A DNA stretch of 64,000 nt from Chloroherpetonaceae bacterium (GCA_033763895.1 JANRJQ010000004.1:731001-795000); one strand, 5' to 3'. Counted from the stretch's first letter, positions 7,716 through 17,918 are shown. The notes: generated by a model from the sequence alone, not told the origin. Numbers and translations: made by a program.

Positions 7716-9986
7716 TTAAGGCACAAGCTCGAAACTTTCCTCTAAAACATCAGTTGAGTTTCTACCAACCATCACCGTAAATTTACCACTTTCAACGATT
7801 GGTGTCAGCGAAGCTGAAAGAAATTCGAGATCTTTACGGGTTATCATAAAATCAACGATTTTCTTTTCTCCGGGGCTCAAGGTTAATTTTCGAAACGACT
7901 TCAATTCCTTCACCGGTCTTGTCACTGAAGCTTCAAAGTCATTAATGTAAAGTTGAACAATTTCTTCTCCGTTTCGCTTACCTGTATTTTCAATTTCGAT
8001 AGACACTTTCAATGTGTCATTTTCTTTCATTGATTTTTTATCCAATTTCAGATTTCGATATGCAAATGTGGTATAAGATAATCCATAACCAAAAGGATAG
8101 AGTGGATCGCTTGGAATATCAATATATCGTGATTTGTATCGGTCTGTTGGGTTCTTTGGTTCTATGGGTCTTCCGGAGATTTTATGATTATAAAAAATGG
8201 GAATTTGCCCAGCGCTTCGTGGCACAGTGACGGTCAATTTGCCGCTAGGGTTATAATCGCCAAAAAGCACATTGGCAATTGCATTTCCCGCTTCTACACC
8301 CAATTGCCAAGTTTCAAGAACTGCCGGTACTTTAAGTGCTTCACCGTTTAATGAAATGGGACGACCGTTTGAAAGAACCAATACAATTGGCTTTCCCGTT
8401 TCTACAAGTTTTTTTAACAACTCTAATTGAACCCCGGGTAAATCAAGCGAGCTACGGCTGTGCGCCTCACCGCTCATATCTGCGGTTTCACCCATCACGG
8501 CAATCACGACATCCGAATTTTTCGCAGCTTGAATTGCAGCATTGAACCCCTTATCTGATAATGCCACTTTTTCGTCACGCGAGACGGTGCAACCTTCTGC
8601 ATAAACGACTTTTGTTTTGGAATCAACTTTTGCCCGAATACCGTCAAGAATTGTTATCGCATCTTCCGGTCTTCCGACAACTTCCCACTCACCCAGCATA
8701 TCGCGCTTTGCATTTGCAAGCGAACCGATAACAGCAATACGTTTCGTATCTCTCTTTAACGGTAAAAGATTGTTTTCATTCTTTAAAAGTACAATTGAGC
8801 GCTCTGCGACTTTTCGGGCAATTTCTCGATGCTTTGGACTTAAGACGAGTGCCTTCTCCCGTTCATTGTTGCAATAGCGAAACGGGTCGTCGAATAAACC
8901 CAATTTAAATTTGATGTATAAATTTCTGCGTACGGCTTCATCCAGAACCTCCATTTTGATTTTTCCGCTTCGAACTGCACCGGCAAGCTTGATGAAAATC
9001 TTGCTTTCCATATCCATATCAAGCCCTGCATTGAGTGCAAGAATCCCAAGGGTTTCGTCATTTTTCGAAATGCCGTGATTTCTCACTTCGCCGATTGAGC
9101 CCCAATCGCTGACAACAAAGCCTTTATACCCCCATTTTTCGCGAAGAATTTCCGTCATCAACTTGCGATTAACGCTTGAAGGCATTCCTGCAATTTCATT
9201 AAAGCTGGCCATAAAGCTCAAAACACCGGCATCAATTGCCGCTTTGAACGGTGGCAAATATGTTTCGTGAAGAGTTCGTTCAGAAATATCGACGGTGTTA
9301 TAATCTCGTCCTCCTTCTGCACCGCCGTATGCCGCGAAGTGCTTCGCGCAAGCCAAGATGGTGTTGTTCAAACTGAGATCTTCTCCTTGAAAGCCTTTTA
9401 CACGTGCGGCGGCAGCAAGCGTTCCGAAGTAAGTATCTTCTCCTGCACCTTCAATGATTCTGCCCCAGCGTGGGTCACGGGCAACATCGACCATAGGCGC
9501 AAAGGTCCAGTGAACACCCGCGGCAGAAGCTTCAATCGCTGCAATTCGGGCTGATTCCTCCAAGAGTGCCATATCCCACGAAGAGCTTTCGGCGAGTGGT
9601 GTTGGAAAAGTTGTTCGATAACCGTGAATCACATCAAGTCCAAAAAGAATGGGGATTTTAAGGCGAGACTGCATCGCATATTCCTGTGCTTTGCGAGTGA
9701 CATCAACGCCATAGATATTTAAGATCGAACCGACTTTTCCTTCACGAATCATCGGCTCAAGGTCGGGACTTAAGTAGGCACCTTTTTTGTGATCGCTAAT
9801 CCCGCTATTGACTTGATTTAACTGCCCAAGCTTTTCTTCAATGGTCATGATTCGAAGAAGGGAATCAATCTTTTGATAAATAACTTTATCATTTGCAATC
9901 TGCTCTGCCGGCGTTTTGGCATTTTGAGCGAAGCCCACCGAAAAGAGAAGGGCTGACATGAGAAATAGTACGAGTGTTTTTTTCAT
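7716..9986 (-). CDS. bglX: Secreted GH3 beta-glucosidase (BglX-like)
   Basis: A 756-aa glycoside hydrolase family 3 enzyme. A signal peptide occupies residues 1-20. The (beta/alpha)8 domain carries the conserved AKHFAAYGG (about 214-222) and the nucleophile Asp294 in KGFVVSDWGSI. The alpha/beta sandwich domain shows KPIVLVLSNGRPISL, and a fibronectin-III-like domain closes the protein. Order and length match E. coli BglX-type periplasmic beta-glucosidases that trim beta-gluco-oligosaccharides from their non-reducing end. It follows the GH92 gene by 14 bp in one transcript. It probably processes oligosaccharides made by the GH16 enzyme of the neighbouring operon. GH3 also includes xylosidases, so specificity is inferred. 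Confidence 0.9.
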   Translation of the reverse strand: MKKTLVLFLMSALLFSVGFAQNAKTPAEQIANDKVIYQKIDSLLRIMTIEEKLGQLNQVNSGISDHKKGAYLSPDLEPMIREGKVGSILNIYGVDVTRKAQEYAMQSRLKIPILFGLDVIHGYRTTFPTPLAESSSWDMALLEESARIAAIEASAAGVHWTFAPMVDVARDPRWGRIIEGAGEDTYFGTLAAAARVKGFQGEDLSLNNTILACAKHFAAYGGAEGGRDYNTVDISERTLHETYLPPFKAAIDAGVLSFMASFNEIAGMPSSVNRKLMTEILREKWGYKGFVVSDWGSIGEVRNHGISKNDETLGILALNAGLDMDMESKIFIKLAGAVRSGKIKMEVLDEAVRRNLYIKFKLGLFDDPFRYCNNEREKALVLSPKHREIARKVAERSIVLLKNENNLLPLKRDTKRIAVIGSLANAKRDMLGEWEVVGRPEDAITILDGIRAKVDSKTKVVYAEGCTVSRDEKVALSDKGFNAAIQAAKNSDVVIAVMGETADMSGEAHSRSSLDLPGVQLELLKKLVETGKPIVLVLSNGRPISLNGEALKVPAVLETWQLGVEAGNAIANVLFGDYNPSGKLTVTVPRSAGQIPIFYNHKISGRPIEPKNPTDRYKSRYIDIPSDPLYPFGYGLSYTTFAYRNLKLDKKSMKENDTLKVSIEIENTGKRNGEEIVQLYINDFEASVTRPVKELKSFRKLTLSPGEKKIVDFMITRKDLEFLSASLTPIVESGKFTVMVGRNSTDVLEESFELVP

Positions 9987-10000
9987 ATTGATTCCTGTGT

Positions 10001-12304
10001 TTAATGAATAGGATTCGGTGGCAATTCACTGTTGCCAAAATCTGTTGGAATAGAACTCAAGGTAAATTCAAGCGTTGCGCCGTTCTTTATTTCATCATGC
10101 ATGAGCCAAGCACGGTTAATGGATTTCCCATTAAGCTTAAGGCTTTTGATATAAATATTTTCCTTTGTTTTGTTTGTGCAACGAATCGTTAATTTTTTTC
10201 CATTCTCAAGTGTAAGAGAGGCATTTTGAAATTGAGGTGAAGTAAGCAAGTAAATCGGCTGACCTGCGACTGGGAAAAGCCCCAACGAAGAAAATAGAAA
10301 CCAAGCAGAAGTTGTGCCGCTATCATCATTGCCGGGAAGTCCGGCTGCTGTGGTATCGAAGTTTTCTTGTAAGATGAGATTCGTCCAAAATTGTGTTCGA
10401 TCTGCTCGCTTGGCGTAGATATAAAGAAAAGGTGCAAGCATATCGGGCTCGTTAGAGACTGAAAAGTAGCCTTTGGTATAATCGCGGTTGCTGCGATGAT
10501 TAAAAAAGAAATCCCACTTTTCAACAAAGGCACGATCACCACCAAGCCTCGAAATAAGCCCATACGGATCGTGAGGAACATATCCTAAATACTGCCACGC
10601 AGAGCCTTCATAATAGTGAACTTCAGCACTCCAAAATAATCCTTCAGGAAAAACAAACTCTGGCTTAAAATTTTCAACCCATTCTCCGTTTCGATTTTTT
10701 GGACGGAAAAATCCTGTTGTTGAATCAAAAAGCGCGAATATTTTTTGGCTTCTTTCAAAAGCAAATGCCACTTCACTTTCCTTTTTAATTTTTTTTCCAA
10801 ATGACCAAAGTGCGAAGTCGTTATAAGCAAACTCGAGCGACTTACTAACCGATTGCCACATTTCATCTGCGCCGAGCCAACCTGATTCTAAATACTGACG
10901 AGGCTTGCCACGAAAGGCTCTTGTTGATTTCAGGTTCGGTTCATCTCCCGGAATAAACCCGTTTTTCAAAACCAATTGAAACGCTTCTTCATACCGAACC
11001 CCGGGCAAATCTTTCACAGCGGCGTCCGCAAATAGCACATCTGCATTGGTTCCCCCTTGCATTGGCGTGAATGCATTTCCGGTAAAGCCGTCTGGAAGCC
11101 ACCCATATTGATTTCCAATATCAATTAATGCATTCAACATATCTCGTTGAATACTTGGTAAAATGAGACTAAGAAACGGAGAGAGGGTTCGATAAATATC
11201 CCATATTGCAAAGTAATTTGTATAGGCGTGTGTTTTTTTGAAGGTACCGGCTTTATCCTTTTCCCATTCATTGAGCCGCGTTGGCATCAAGAGTGAATGA
11301 TAAAGCGCGGTGTAGAAAATTGTTTCTGTTTCTTTTGTTGCCCCTTCAATCGAAATTCTATTTAAGTAACTTTCCCAAGTCAATTCGGCTGATTTTCTTG
11401 TTTGATCAAAAGACTGTTTTTTTCGCTTTGTGTCATCAATTTTTTTCTTAGCGCTTTCGAAATTGAGATAGGAAACAGAAGCAATCACCTCAATTGATTT
11501 CCGATTCTTTTTTGGCAGAAATGACACCACAATGCCCGATTCTTCATTGCTTTCACTCCGATTTGGTTCATTGTTGGATGTGATTATGCCGCCATTTTTC
11601 CAATAATGAACTGCTACAGGTTTTTCAGAAAAGGATGCAACAAAGTATGCGCGGAAATCGGACGGGAGTTCCCCGAATCCACCTGTATAGACGGCCGTAC
11701 ATCTCAGTTCATTTCGTTTTGGGTCATATTCACTTTCTGCGCTTGAAACCGTTTGTGGATGAGAGGCCTCCGAAGCATTGAAAATGATTTTCAGTGTATC
11801 ACTTGATGAATCGTCAAAGGTATATCGATGATACCCAATTGATTCATTTGCTGTAAGTTCTACCGTAACCTTTGGTTTCGTCAGAAACACCTTGTAATAT
11901 CCGGGGCTTGCCACCTCGCTTTCACGCGATGAATATTCTTTGTCTCGCACGAGTTCAGTTGCGCCTCGAGCCGGCATCAAAAGAAAATTTCCATATTCTC
12001 CCGAACCCACACCACTCACTTGATTGTGGACAAAACCGAGTATGAATTTATTCTCTTTCCTGTAACCCATATTTCCCCAACCTCGCTCTTCGGTTCTTGG
12101 AGTTAGCGCGATCATTCCCCAAGGGACCGTTGCCCCCGGATGAACATTGCCGCCTCCATCTGTTCCAATAAATGGATTCACCTTGGAAATTTTCGATTGA
12201 GCGAAAAGGAAATTAAACCCTGCTTTTAGCAGTAGGCTAACAGTAAGGAGAAGTGCGAATAGGCAAACTCCTTGAATCTTCTGCCTCATTCTTTCTCGTT
12301 TCAT
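10001..12304 (-). CDS. Secreted GH92 alpha-mannosidase (variant active-site motif)
   Basis: A 767-aa family GH92 calcium-dependent exo-alpha-mannosidase. An N-terminal hydrophobic signal leads into NPFIGTDGGGNVHPGATVPWG, the typical beta-sandwich start. The catalytic (alpha/alpha)6 domain has SNEPDMLAPFLY (presumed general-acid Glu619) and GNDDSGTTSAW near residues 658-668. Where the partner enzyme upstream has HGNEPSHH, this one has SNEPDML, so the two probably differ in linkage preference. Its ATG overlaps the upstream GH92 stop (ATGA), indicating translational coupling. It should release mannose in the periplasm or at the cell surface. Confidence 0.9.
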   Translation of the reverse strand: MKRERMRQKIQGVCLFALLLTVSLLLKAGFNFLFAQSKISKVNPFIGTDGGGNVHPGATVPWGMIALTPRTEERGWGNMGYRKENKFILGFVHNQVSGVGSGEYGNFLLMPARGATELVRDKEYSSRESEVASPGYYKVFLTKPKVTVELTANESIGYHRYTFDDSSSDTLKIIFNASEASHPQTVSSAESEYDPKRNELRCTAVYTGGFGELPSDFRAYFVASFSEKPVAVHYWKNGGIITSNNEPNRSESNEESGIVVSFLPKKNRKSIEVIASVSYLNFESAKKKIDDTKRKKQSFDQTRKSAELTWESYLNRISIEGATKETETIFYTALYHSLLMPTRLNEWEKDKAGTFKKTHAYTNYFAIWDIYRTLSPFLSLILPSIQRDMLNALIDIGNQYGWLPDGFTGNAFTPMQGGTNADVLFADAAVKDLPGVRYEEAFQLVLKNGFIPGDEPNLKSTRAFRGKPRQYLESGWLGADEMWQSVSKSLEFAYNDFALWSFGKKIKKESEVAFAFERSQKIFALFDSTTGFFRPKNRNGEWVENFKPEFVFPEGLFWSAEVHYYEGSAWQYLGYVPHDPYGLISRLGGDRAFVEKWDFFFNHRSNRDYTKGYFSVSNEPDMLAPFLYIYAKRADRTQFWTNLILQENFDTTAAGLPGNDDSGTTSAWFLFSSLGLFPVAGQPIYLLTSPQFQNASLTLENGKKLTIRCTNKTKENIYIKSLKLNGKSINRAWLMHDEIKNGATLEFTLSSIPTDFGNSELPPNPIH

Positions 12305-14583
12305 TTCAGCGGTCGAAAACTCATTGAAGGAGGAGCAGATTCTTTTGCTCTACCCCAAGTGGGATGGGGTTTTTCGCCCATCGTAATCGTAAGTGTAGAT
12401 GTCGCTATCAACTCTTGATGAGAAATCCATACACGGTTAAGCGGTTTTCCATCGCGGGTGATGCTCTGGATGAACCGATTTTCCGACGAATTATTTTTGA
12501 CATCAATCAAGAGTTTTTTTCCGTTTTGAAGAGAAATGGTGGCTCTTTTAATCACCGGGGAGCCAAAGACATAGTGCCCTGAAGCGGGATTGACGGGATA
12601 AAGACCTAAGGCACTCCAAATGTACCACGCTGAAAGTTGGCCGACGTCATCATTTCCACAAAGCCCATCGACCCCATCATGATAAAGCTCTTGCATAATT
12701 TGCCTGACTCTTTCGGCTGTTTTTTCGGGTGCGCCTGCATAAGAATACAAATAGGCAACATGATGGCTTGGCTCATTACCGTGTGCATATTGGCCGATTA
12801 GACCTGAGACATCAGGCGGGGCTTCGCTTCCCATTTTCCGCTCAAGCGTAAAAAGTGAATCCAGCTTAGCAATAAACTTTTCATTCCCACCCATTAATCG
12901 AATAAGTCCTGCCGGATCGTGTTGAACCGACCAGCTATACTGCCACGCATTTCCTTCGGTGAAATCGCCGGCGCGGTGATCGGCATTAAACGGGTCAAAA
13001 GGTGTGCGCCAATTTCCGAGCGAATCTTTGGCTCGCATAAAACCTGTCGCGGGGTCGAAGAGGCGCGTATAACTTAGCGCGCGATTTCGGAATTCCGTGA
13101 TATCATCCTTAATTCCGAGTGATTGCGCCATATCATAAATGCACCAATCGTCGTAAGCATATTCCAATGTTTTGGAAACCGTTTCATTTTGAACGCCAAT
13201 CGGCATAAACCCCCATTTGCGATAGGCATTGATGCCCGATTCATCGCGTGTGGCGCTATGACGCATCGCCTTGTAAAATCGAAGTGCATCCTTTTTTTGG
13301 ATAAATCCCTTTTTATAAGCTTCTGCAACGACCGGAATTGCATGATAGCCAATCATCACATAGGATTCGTTTGACATCAAAGACCATACCGGAAGTTCGC
13401 CGTATTCTTGATACTGAGCATAAAAGGATTCGAGATAATCGTTGACTTTTTGAGGGAAAAGCAGGGTAGCAAGCGGATGCCACGCTCGGTAGGTATCCCA
13501 TAATGAAAAGACGGTGTAATTCGTAAACCCTTTAGCAAGATGAATTTTCTTTTCATTTCTTTCGGAGCCGCGATACCTGCCATCAGTATCTTGATAGAGC
13601 GACGGCGCAATCATTGCATGATAAAGCGCGGTATAAAAAACATTCTTGGTTTGATCATTCGCTTCGATAGTAATATTACTCAGCGCGTTTCGCCAAAGCG
13701 ACACAGCTTCTTCTTTGGTTTTATCGAATTTCCAATGTGGAATTTCTTCTTTTAAGTTCTGTAAAGCCCCTTCTTCGCTTACAGCAGAAATTCCAACTTT
13801 GACCAATATTTCGCCCGTTCCCTCAGGATAGCTCAGAATCGCTCGTGCTTTTGGATTTTCATATTGCGTAAGGTTTGGTGAAATGAGTGAATCGGTGGTA
13901 AAAACTATTGTTATCGGTTTCTTAGAAAATGTTGCAGCAAAAAATACGCGTTGGTCTTTTGCCCATCCTGACGAATATCGAAAGCCAATCAGTGTACTGT
14001 CATTAATTTTTTTTATAGAGGCGTTTGTTGCAAAATCCCATCCGATACCGTGTAGGAGATTCAATGCGATAAACGGCTTTTTATTTTTTGGGAATGTGTA
14101 TCGATGAAACCCGCTGCGCGGTGACGCGGTCAGTTCAACTTGAACTTGGTGATCTTTTAGAAAAACTTTGTAGTAGCCGGCTTCAACAATTTCGTCTTCA
14201 TGAGTAAACCTTGAACCATAGCCATCATGCCAATTGGCGCGTTTAGCATAGGATAATTTGAGGGAATCTGTAAACGGCATTAAGGAAATATCGCCCATTT
14301 CACCGATGCCGGTGCCGGAGAAATGTGTGTGGCTAAATCCAATGATGATTGAATCTGAGTAATGATAGCCGGAACACCAATCCCATCCTTCGATAAATTG
14401 ATCAGGGCTAAGTTGAACCATTCCAAAAGGGGTTGTAGCACCCGGAAAGGTATGTCCGTGACCGCTGTTCCCAACTCGTGGATTTACAAATTCAGCATTC
14501 CCTTTGTCTTGAGCCCTAAGGTGAAATTGAAAAACAAAACAAAGAATTAAGAAGGACGCAAATGAAAGGAATCTTCTCATCAT
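12301..14583 (-). CDS. Secreted GH92 alpha-mannosidase (canonical motif)
   Basis: A GH92 enzyme of about 760 aa from the ATG at 14583. A longer reading with a TTG start at 14628 would run into a terminator hairpin and is rejected. A signal peptide (MMRRFLSFASFLILCFVF) is followed by VNPRVGNSGHGHTFPGATTP, GWDWCSGYHYSD, HGNEPSHHVAYLY with presumed general-acid Glu604, and GNDDVGQLSAWYIWSALGLY. These match Bacteroides alpha-mannosidases acting on alpha-1,2, -1,3 or -1,4 mannosides. It is the first gene of the GH92-GH92-GH3-LacI block, and its start lies only about 25 bp beyond the T-tract of the preceding gene's terminator. Expression therefore needs readthrough or a promoter inside the hairpin region. 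Confidence 0.9.
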   Translation of the reverse strand: MMRRFLSFASFLILCFVFQFHLRAQDKGNAEFVNPRVGNSGHGHTFPGATTPFGMVQLSPDQFIEGWDWCSGYHYSDSIIIGFSHTHFSGTGIGEMGDISLMPFTDSLKLSYAKRANWHDGYGSRFTHEDEIVEAGYYKVFLKDHQVQVELTASPRSGFHRYTFPKNKKPFIALNLLHGIGWDFATNASIKKINDSTLIGFRYSSGWAKDQRVFFAATFSKKPITIVFTTDSLISPNLTQYENPKARAILSYPEGTGEILVKVGISAVSEEGALQNLKEEIPHWKFDKTKEEAVSLWRNALSNITIEANDQTKNVFYTALYHAMIAPSLYQDTDGRYRGSERNEKKIHLAKGFTNYTVFSLWDTYRAWHPLATLLFPQKVNDYLESFYAQYQEYGELPVWSLMSNESYVMIGYHAIPVVAEAYKKGFIQKKDALRFYKAMRHSATRDESGINAYRKWGFMPIGVQNETVSKTLEYAYDDWCIYDMAQSLGIKDDITEFRNRALSYTRLFDPATGFMRAKDSLGNWRTPFDPFNADHRAGDFTEGNAWQYSWSVQHDPAGLIRLMGGNEKFIAKLDSLFTLERKMGSEAPPDVSGLIGQYAHGNEPSHHVAYLYSYAGAPEKTAERVRQIMQELYHDGVDGLCGNDDVGQLSAWYIWSALGLYPVNPASGHYVFGSPVIKRATISLQNGKKLLIDVKNNSSENRFIQSITRDGKPLNRVWISHQELIATSTLTITMGEKPHPTWGRAKESAPPSMSFRPLK

Positions 14584-14607
14584 CTTAAATGTTTCAGGCC
14601 TTTTGGT

Positions 14608-14647
14608 AAAAAAAAATCCGTCCGGCAAGTAACCGCCGGACGGATTT
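14608..14647 (-). terminator. Strong Rho-independent terminator between the LamG gene and the GH92 operon
   Basis: A perfect 13-bp GC-rich stem has arms AAATCCGTCCGGC (14614-14626) and its complement (14635-14647) with an 8-base loop. On the minus strand it is followed by nine T. It ends the transcript of the LamG-like gene that stops at 14670 and lies directly before the GH92 start at 14583. Confidence 0.9.
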
Positions 14648-14669
14648 CATCATCGGAGTCAAAAAATAC

Positions 14670-17600
14670 TTATTTGATAAGCATCATTTTGCGGGTCGTA
14701 GAGAACGAACCGGTTTGTAAGCGATAGAAGTAAACACCACTTGAAAGATTTGCTGCATTAAATGTAACCGAATAGTTACCAGCAGTTTGCCGTGTATTTA
14801 CAAGTGTTGCGACTTCGCGACCCAGAACATCATAAATCTTTAGGCTGACATTCTCAACACTCGGAACAGAGTAACGAATGGTTGTTGCCGGATTGAATGG
14901 ATTCGGATAGTTTTGAGCGAGTTCATAACCGGTTGGACGACCAGCTTCTTTTCTTGGCGTATTCAAGAGCGCAGCGGTCGGGTTGCGATTGGTTTTAGTT
15001 GCAATACCAAACTGTCCTAACTCAGCTGCAGACAAGTTGAATGCTTTCAAGAAATTCCCTGAACGATAAGTGCTAACTGGAGTCCATCGCGAAACGGAGC
15101 TATTGGCTCTTCTTGCGATATAAAGATTTTGCGGACGCGGAATGTTTGTTAATCCAGAAACATCGAGTGAAATATCGAAGCGTGTTTCTGCACCTAAACC
15201 GGTTTGATTGATTGTCCAAATTCTTCCCGGAATTACGATATGCGGAGCTGCATCGCCGTCATTGATACGGTACACATTTCCGAAACCAACAGTATCGATT
15301 ACATCCACAGTGTCAACCGTTGCATTGACGCCACGTGTCGTTGTAATGGTTCCGCTTGATGTTCCATTTCTTTGGATTTCGATAAAAGCGCCGGTATTAC
15401 CTAATACATAGGCACCTTCACCGGCTTCACCAGCAGCGACGGTCGGACTGGTTGCGGTTGATTTAGGTGAAGTTGGCAACGGACTATCGTTGGCTTCAAT
15501 CTTTCGAATAAAGATATCCCCTCGGAATCTTGGAGCGCTTGTGGTATAGACCGGTACATAATCACCACCAACATTATCAGGGCCACGGTTTCCAACAACA
15601 CGTGCTTCTCTATCGGTATCGTCAAAATTATGACGGAAAGTCATTCCATAAATGAGTCCGGGGTTCACGGTCATAATGACTTGGTCGATTTGAGTGCTAT
15701 CAACCGAATAAACTGCTGTGGCCCCAAACCCGAAGACATCATCATAATTCAGACCAACAAAATTGTTGTTAAAATCAAAGATGTACTCGCGGTATTTGCC
15801 ATCGGCAATCAAAGTTGCTTCGCGTGCAATTTCATTGCTAAAACGGCGGCCACCATTTGTAGCGCGTAAAGATGTATCGCGCAAAACAACCCGAAGTGTC
15901 GGAGCGATATCGCGTCCAAACGCATTCAAGTTTTCAGTTTCAGTTCTCGCCCAAACGTGAATTACTTTTGCTCGGCTTAAATTGACCGAGGTGGTATCAT
16001 TTGCATTGGCTTTAATCGTTTTCCAGAAAGAATCTCCACCACCACCAAGAGTATCTGCTAAATCACCGGGTAAGCGACGGCGACCTTGCGGAAGTCCATT
16101 GACACCGATGCTTCCTGAAACACCCACTTTAAGGGCGGGTTGGCCTAAGTCTGTTTGCCACGCAAGGGTATAACGATCACGGAAAGGTTGATCACCTGCA
16201 GGAATACCAACCGTCCATCCGTTGAGCGTTGTATCAGATACGCTGAAGTCATCGAGAACCAATGCTGTTTGCGCCACATTAGCTGGAACACCGATGTTAA
16301 ATTTTAAGCTTAAGTATCTTTCGACGGTTTCGATTTCTTGCTGTGTTAAAATTCTATTGTAAACTAGCACCTCAGCAATTTCTACCTCACCCGCTCCAGT
16401 ACCATTTAGAGCCGAAGCAAGACGAGTTCTTACACCGCTTCCTGCAGAATTTGTAACCGTTCCTGTATAGGTTGCAATTGCAAACTCATTTTGATTTAAG
16501 GATAATGTTCCTGTACCATTCTTTCGAAGTGTTGCAGCTGTACCGCCTGTTCCGGCAGCAAGTAACTGTCGATTTCCGCCGCCTGAAAGCCACATTCCAA
16601 ACCCGTTGGTTGTTCCTTGGACATCAGCCGTTGAAGCCATCAAAACATTAGGATTAGCAAGGTTTGCCGCCCGACTTGCCGCTACGGCAAATGCAGTAAT
16701 GGCACCGGAGGTTGGCAAAGCAAAACCCATCGTATCATTCACACCGTCAAAGCGAACTGAAGGATAACCATTCACTGCACCGTTGAAAAGTGTTGGGCTC
16801 GCAGAACCTGTTGATTTTGCTGTTCGACCTTTTCCTGATACATCGATCCAAGTGGTGACTGCATCACCACGATTGAATCCACTGTTACCCAATTCTTCCG
16901 GTCTTAGCCAAACTTGCAAGCCTGTTGTTGGAATTTGATTTGTAGCAACGGCAGGAAGAGAAATCGGGATATCGTATCTACCGCTGAGGTAATTTTCAAC
17001 TTGCTCGCGTTCTTCGGTTGTAAGAGAGCGGTTATAAACGATCACTTCCGCAATGTCGTTTTTACCTGCTCTCAAAGAATCTCTAAGAGCTCCGAGTACA
17101 AACGGGAAACCGCTTCCACCAGTATTGCTAAAGCCATTTGCATCGTATTGAATAATTGCATATTCGCCAAGATTTAGGGTAGCTGATATAGCAAAGCCGT
17201 TTTTACGAATGGTGACATTTCCATCTGTTCCTTCATTGATTCCACCTTCACGACGAATTTCACGGTTCCCTCGGTTCGCAAAAGTATTATAAGTTGAAAA
17301 CCCAAAGCCGCGTGATGGGAAGTCGGTTTTGCCCGCCATTACAACATCAACTGCTTGACCCGGGTCGGCTACTAAAGGATCTCGTTGGTGGGCTAAAACA
17401 ATAAAAACATTCACTGTTCCAACGGTTGAATCTTGCACAACCATTAACGGTTGATTTTTTGTCGTACCGCCGTCGCCATTAAAGCGAACGGTTGGCAGTC
17501 CATTGATGGCATTGGTTACAAGGGTAGGTCTAAAGCTACCGGTAGAAGAGGCTGCGCGCCCGTTCCCGGAGTTGTCGGGCCAAGTGCCGATAGAATCGCC

Positions 17601-17723
17601 ATTGGCACCGGTAATGTCACTTGCCCGAAGCCAGAATCTCAATCCTCCGGTGGGGATTTGAGCATAGGCTGAACCTGAGGCAATAAAAACCAGCATAAGA
17701 AGCAGTAACGCTCTTTTACTCAT
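14670..17723 (-). CDS. Large secreted protein with two LamG-like domains and a T9SS sorting domain
   Basis: From the ATG at 17723 the protein has 1017 aa. A signal peptide (residues 1-21) is followed by two homologous concanavalin/LamG-like modules of about 230 aa, each beginning IPT.GL..WLR and ending near EVIVYNRSLTTEE. A beta-rich middle region (about 490-760) resembles a carbohydrate-binding jelly roll, and a spacer leads to the type IX sorting domain (about 930-1017: AQNYPNPFNPATTIRY, DVLGREVATLVN, SGVYFYRL). The same LamG-like module is fused to the GH16 enzyme at 24390-26189. It is probably a surface glycan-binding protein or an enzyme of unknown family. It has its own operator upstream and its own terminator. 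Confidence 0.8.
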   Translation of the reverse strand: MSKRALLLLMLVFIASGSAYAQIPTGGLRFWLRASDITGANGDSIGTWPDNSGNGRAASSTGSFRPTLVTNAINGLPTVRFNGDGGTTKNQPLMVVQDSTVGTVNVFIVLAHQRDPLVADPGQAVDVVMAGKTDFPSRGFGFSTYNTFANRGNREIRREGGINEGTDGNVTIRKNGFAISATLNLGEYAIIQYDANGFSNTGGSGFPFVLGALRDSLRAGKNDIAEVIVYNRSLTTEEREQVENYLSGRYDIPISLPAVATNQIPTTGLQVWLRPEELGNSGFNRGDAVTTWIDVSGKGRTAKSTGSASPTLFNGAVNGYPSVRFDGVNDTMGFALPTSGAITAFAVAASRAANLANPNVLMASTADVQGTTNGFGMWLSGGGNRQLLAAGTGGTAATLRKNGTGTLSLNQNEFAIATYTGTVTNSAGSGVRTRLASALNGTGAGEVEIAEVLVYNRILTQQEIETVERYLSLKFNIGVPANVAQTALVLDDFSVSDTTLNGWTVGIPAGDQPFRDRYTLAWQTDLGQPALKVGVSGSIGVNGLPQGRRRLPGDLADTLGGGGDSFWKTIKANANDTTSVNLSRAKVIHVWARTETENLNAFGRDIAPTLRVVLRDTSLRATNGGRRFSNEIAREATLIADGKYREYIFDFNNNFVGLNYDDVFGFGATAVYSVDSTQIDQVIMTVNPGLIYGMTFRHNFDDTDREARVVGNRGPDNVGGDYVPVYTTSAPRFRGDIFIRKIEANDSPLPTSPKSTATSPTVAAGEAGEGAYVLGNTGAFIEIQRNGTSSGTITTTRGVNATVDTVDVIDTVGFGNVYRINDGDAAPHIVIPGRIWTINQTGLGAETRFDISLDVSGLTNIPRPQNLYIARRANSSVSRWTPVSTYRSGNFLKAFNLSAAELGQFGIATKTNRNPTAALLNTPRKEAGRPTGYELAQNYPNPFNPATTIRYSVPSVENVSLKIYDVLGREVATLVNTRQTAGNYSVTFNAANLSSGVYFYRLQTGSFSTTRKMMLIK

Positions 17724-17852
17724 TGTCGTATATGTTTGAGTTATTGGATACTTTCCTTTAGGCAAAATGATTATCCCAAAGGTTTTTAATGGTCTTGTTG
17801 CAAACGACTGAACTGACTTATGAATTCAATTGTGAAGTCATTTAATCAGTTA

Positions 17853-17870
17853 ATTTAATCGTTTCAATTA
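17853..17870. promoter_or_regulatory. Probable LacI-family operator upstream of the LamG gene
   Basis: The 18-mer ATTTAATCGTTTCAATTA is identical to one at 35498-35515 in front of the TonB-receptor operon. Its first 16 bases form a CG-centred dyad, ATTnAAnCGnTTnAAT, the form typical of LacI/CcpA-family operators. It lies 130-147 bp before the ATG at 17723. On the minus strand a TTGAAA within it could also act as a -35 element. Confidence 0.65.
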
Positions 17871-17918
17871 TTGCGTTCAAGTTTAAGTTTTTACCTTCAA
17901 TTTTCAAAATGATATTTT

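Noticed and set aside
14584-14628. Longer N-terminus of the first GH92 enzyme from a TTG at 14628
   Set aside because: It would translate through the terminator hairpin and T tract. The ATG at 14583 starts a proper signal peptide.
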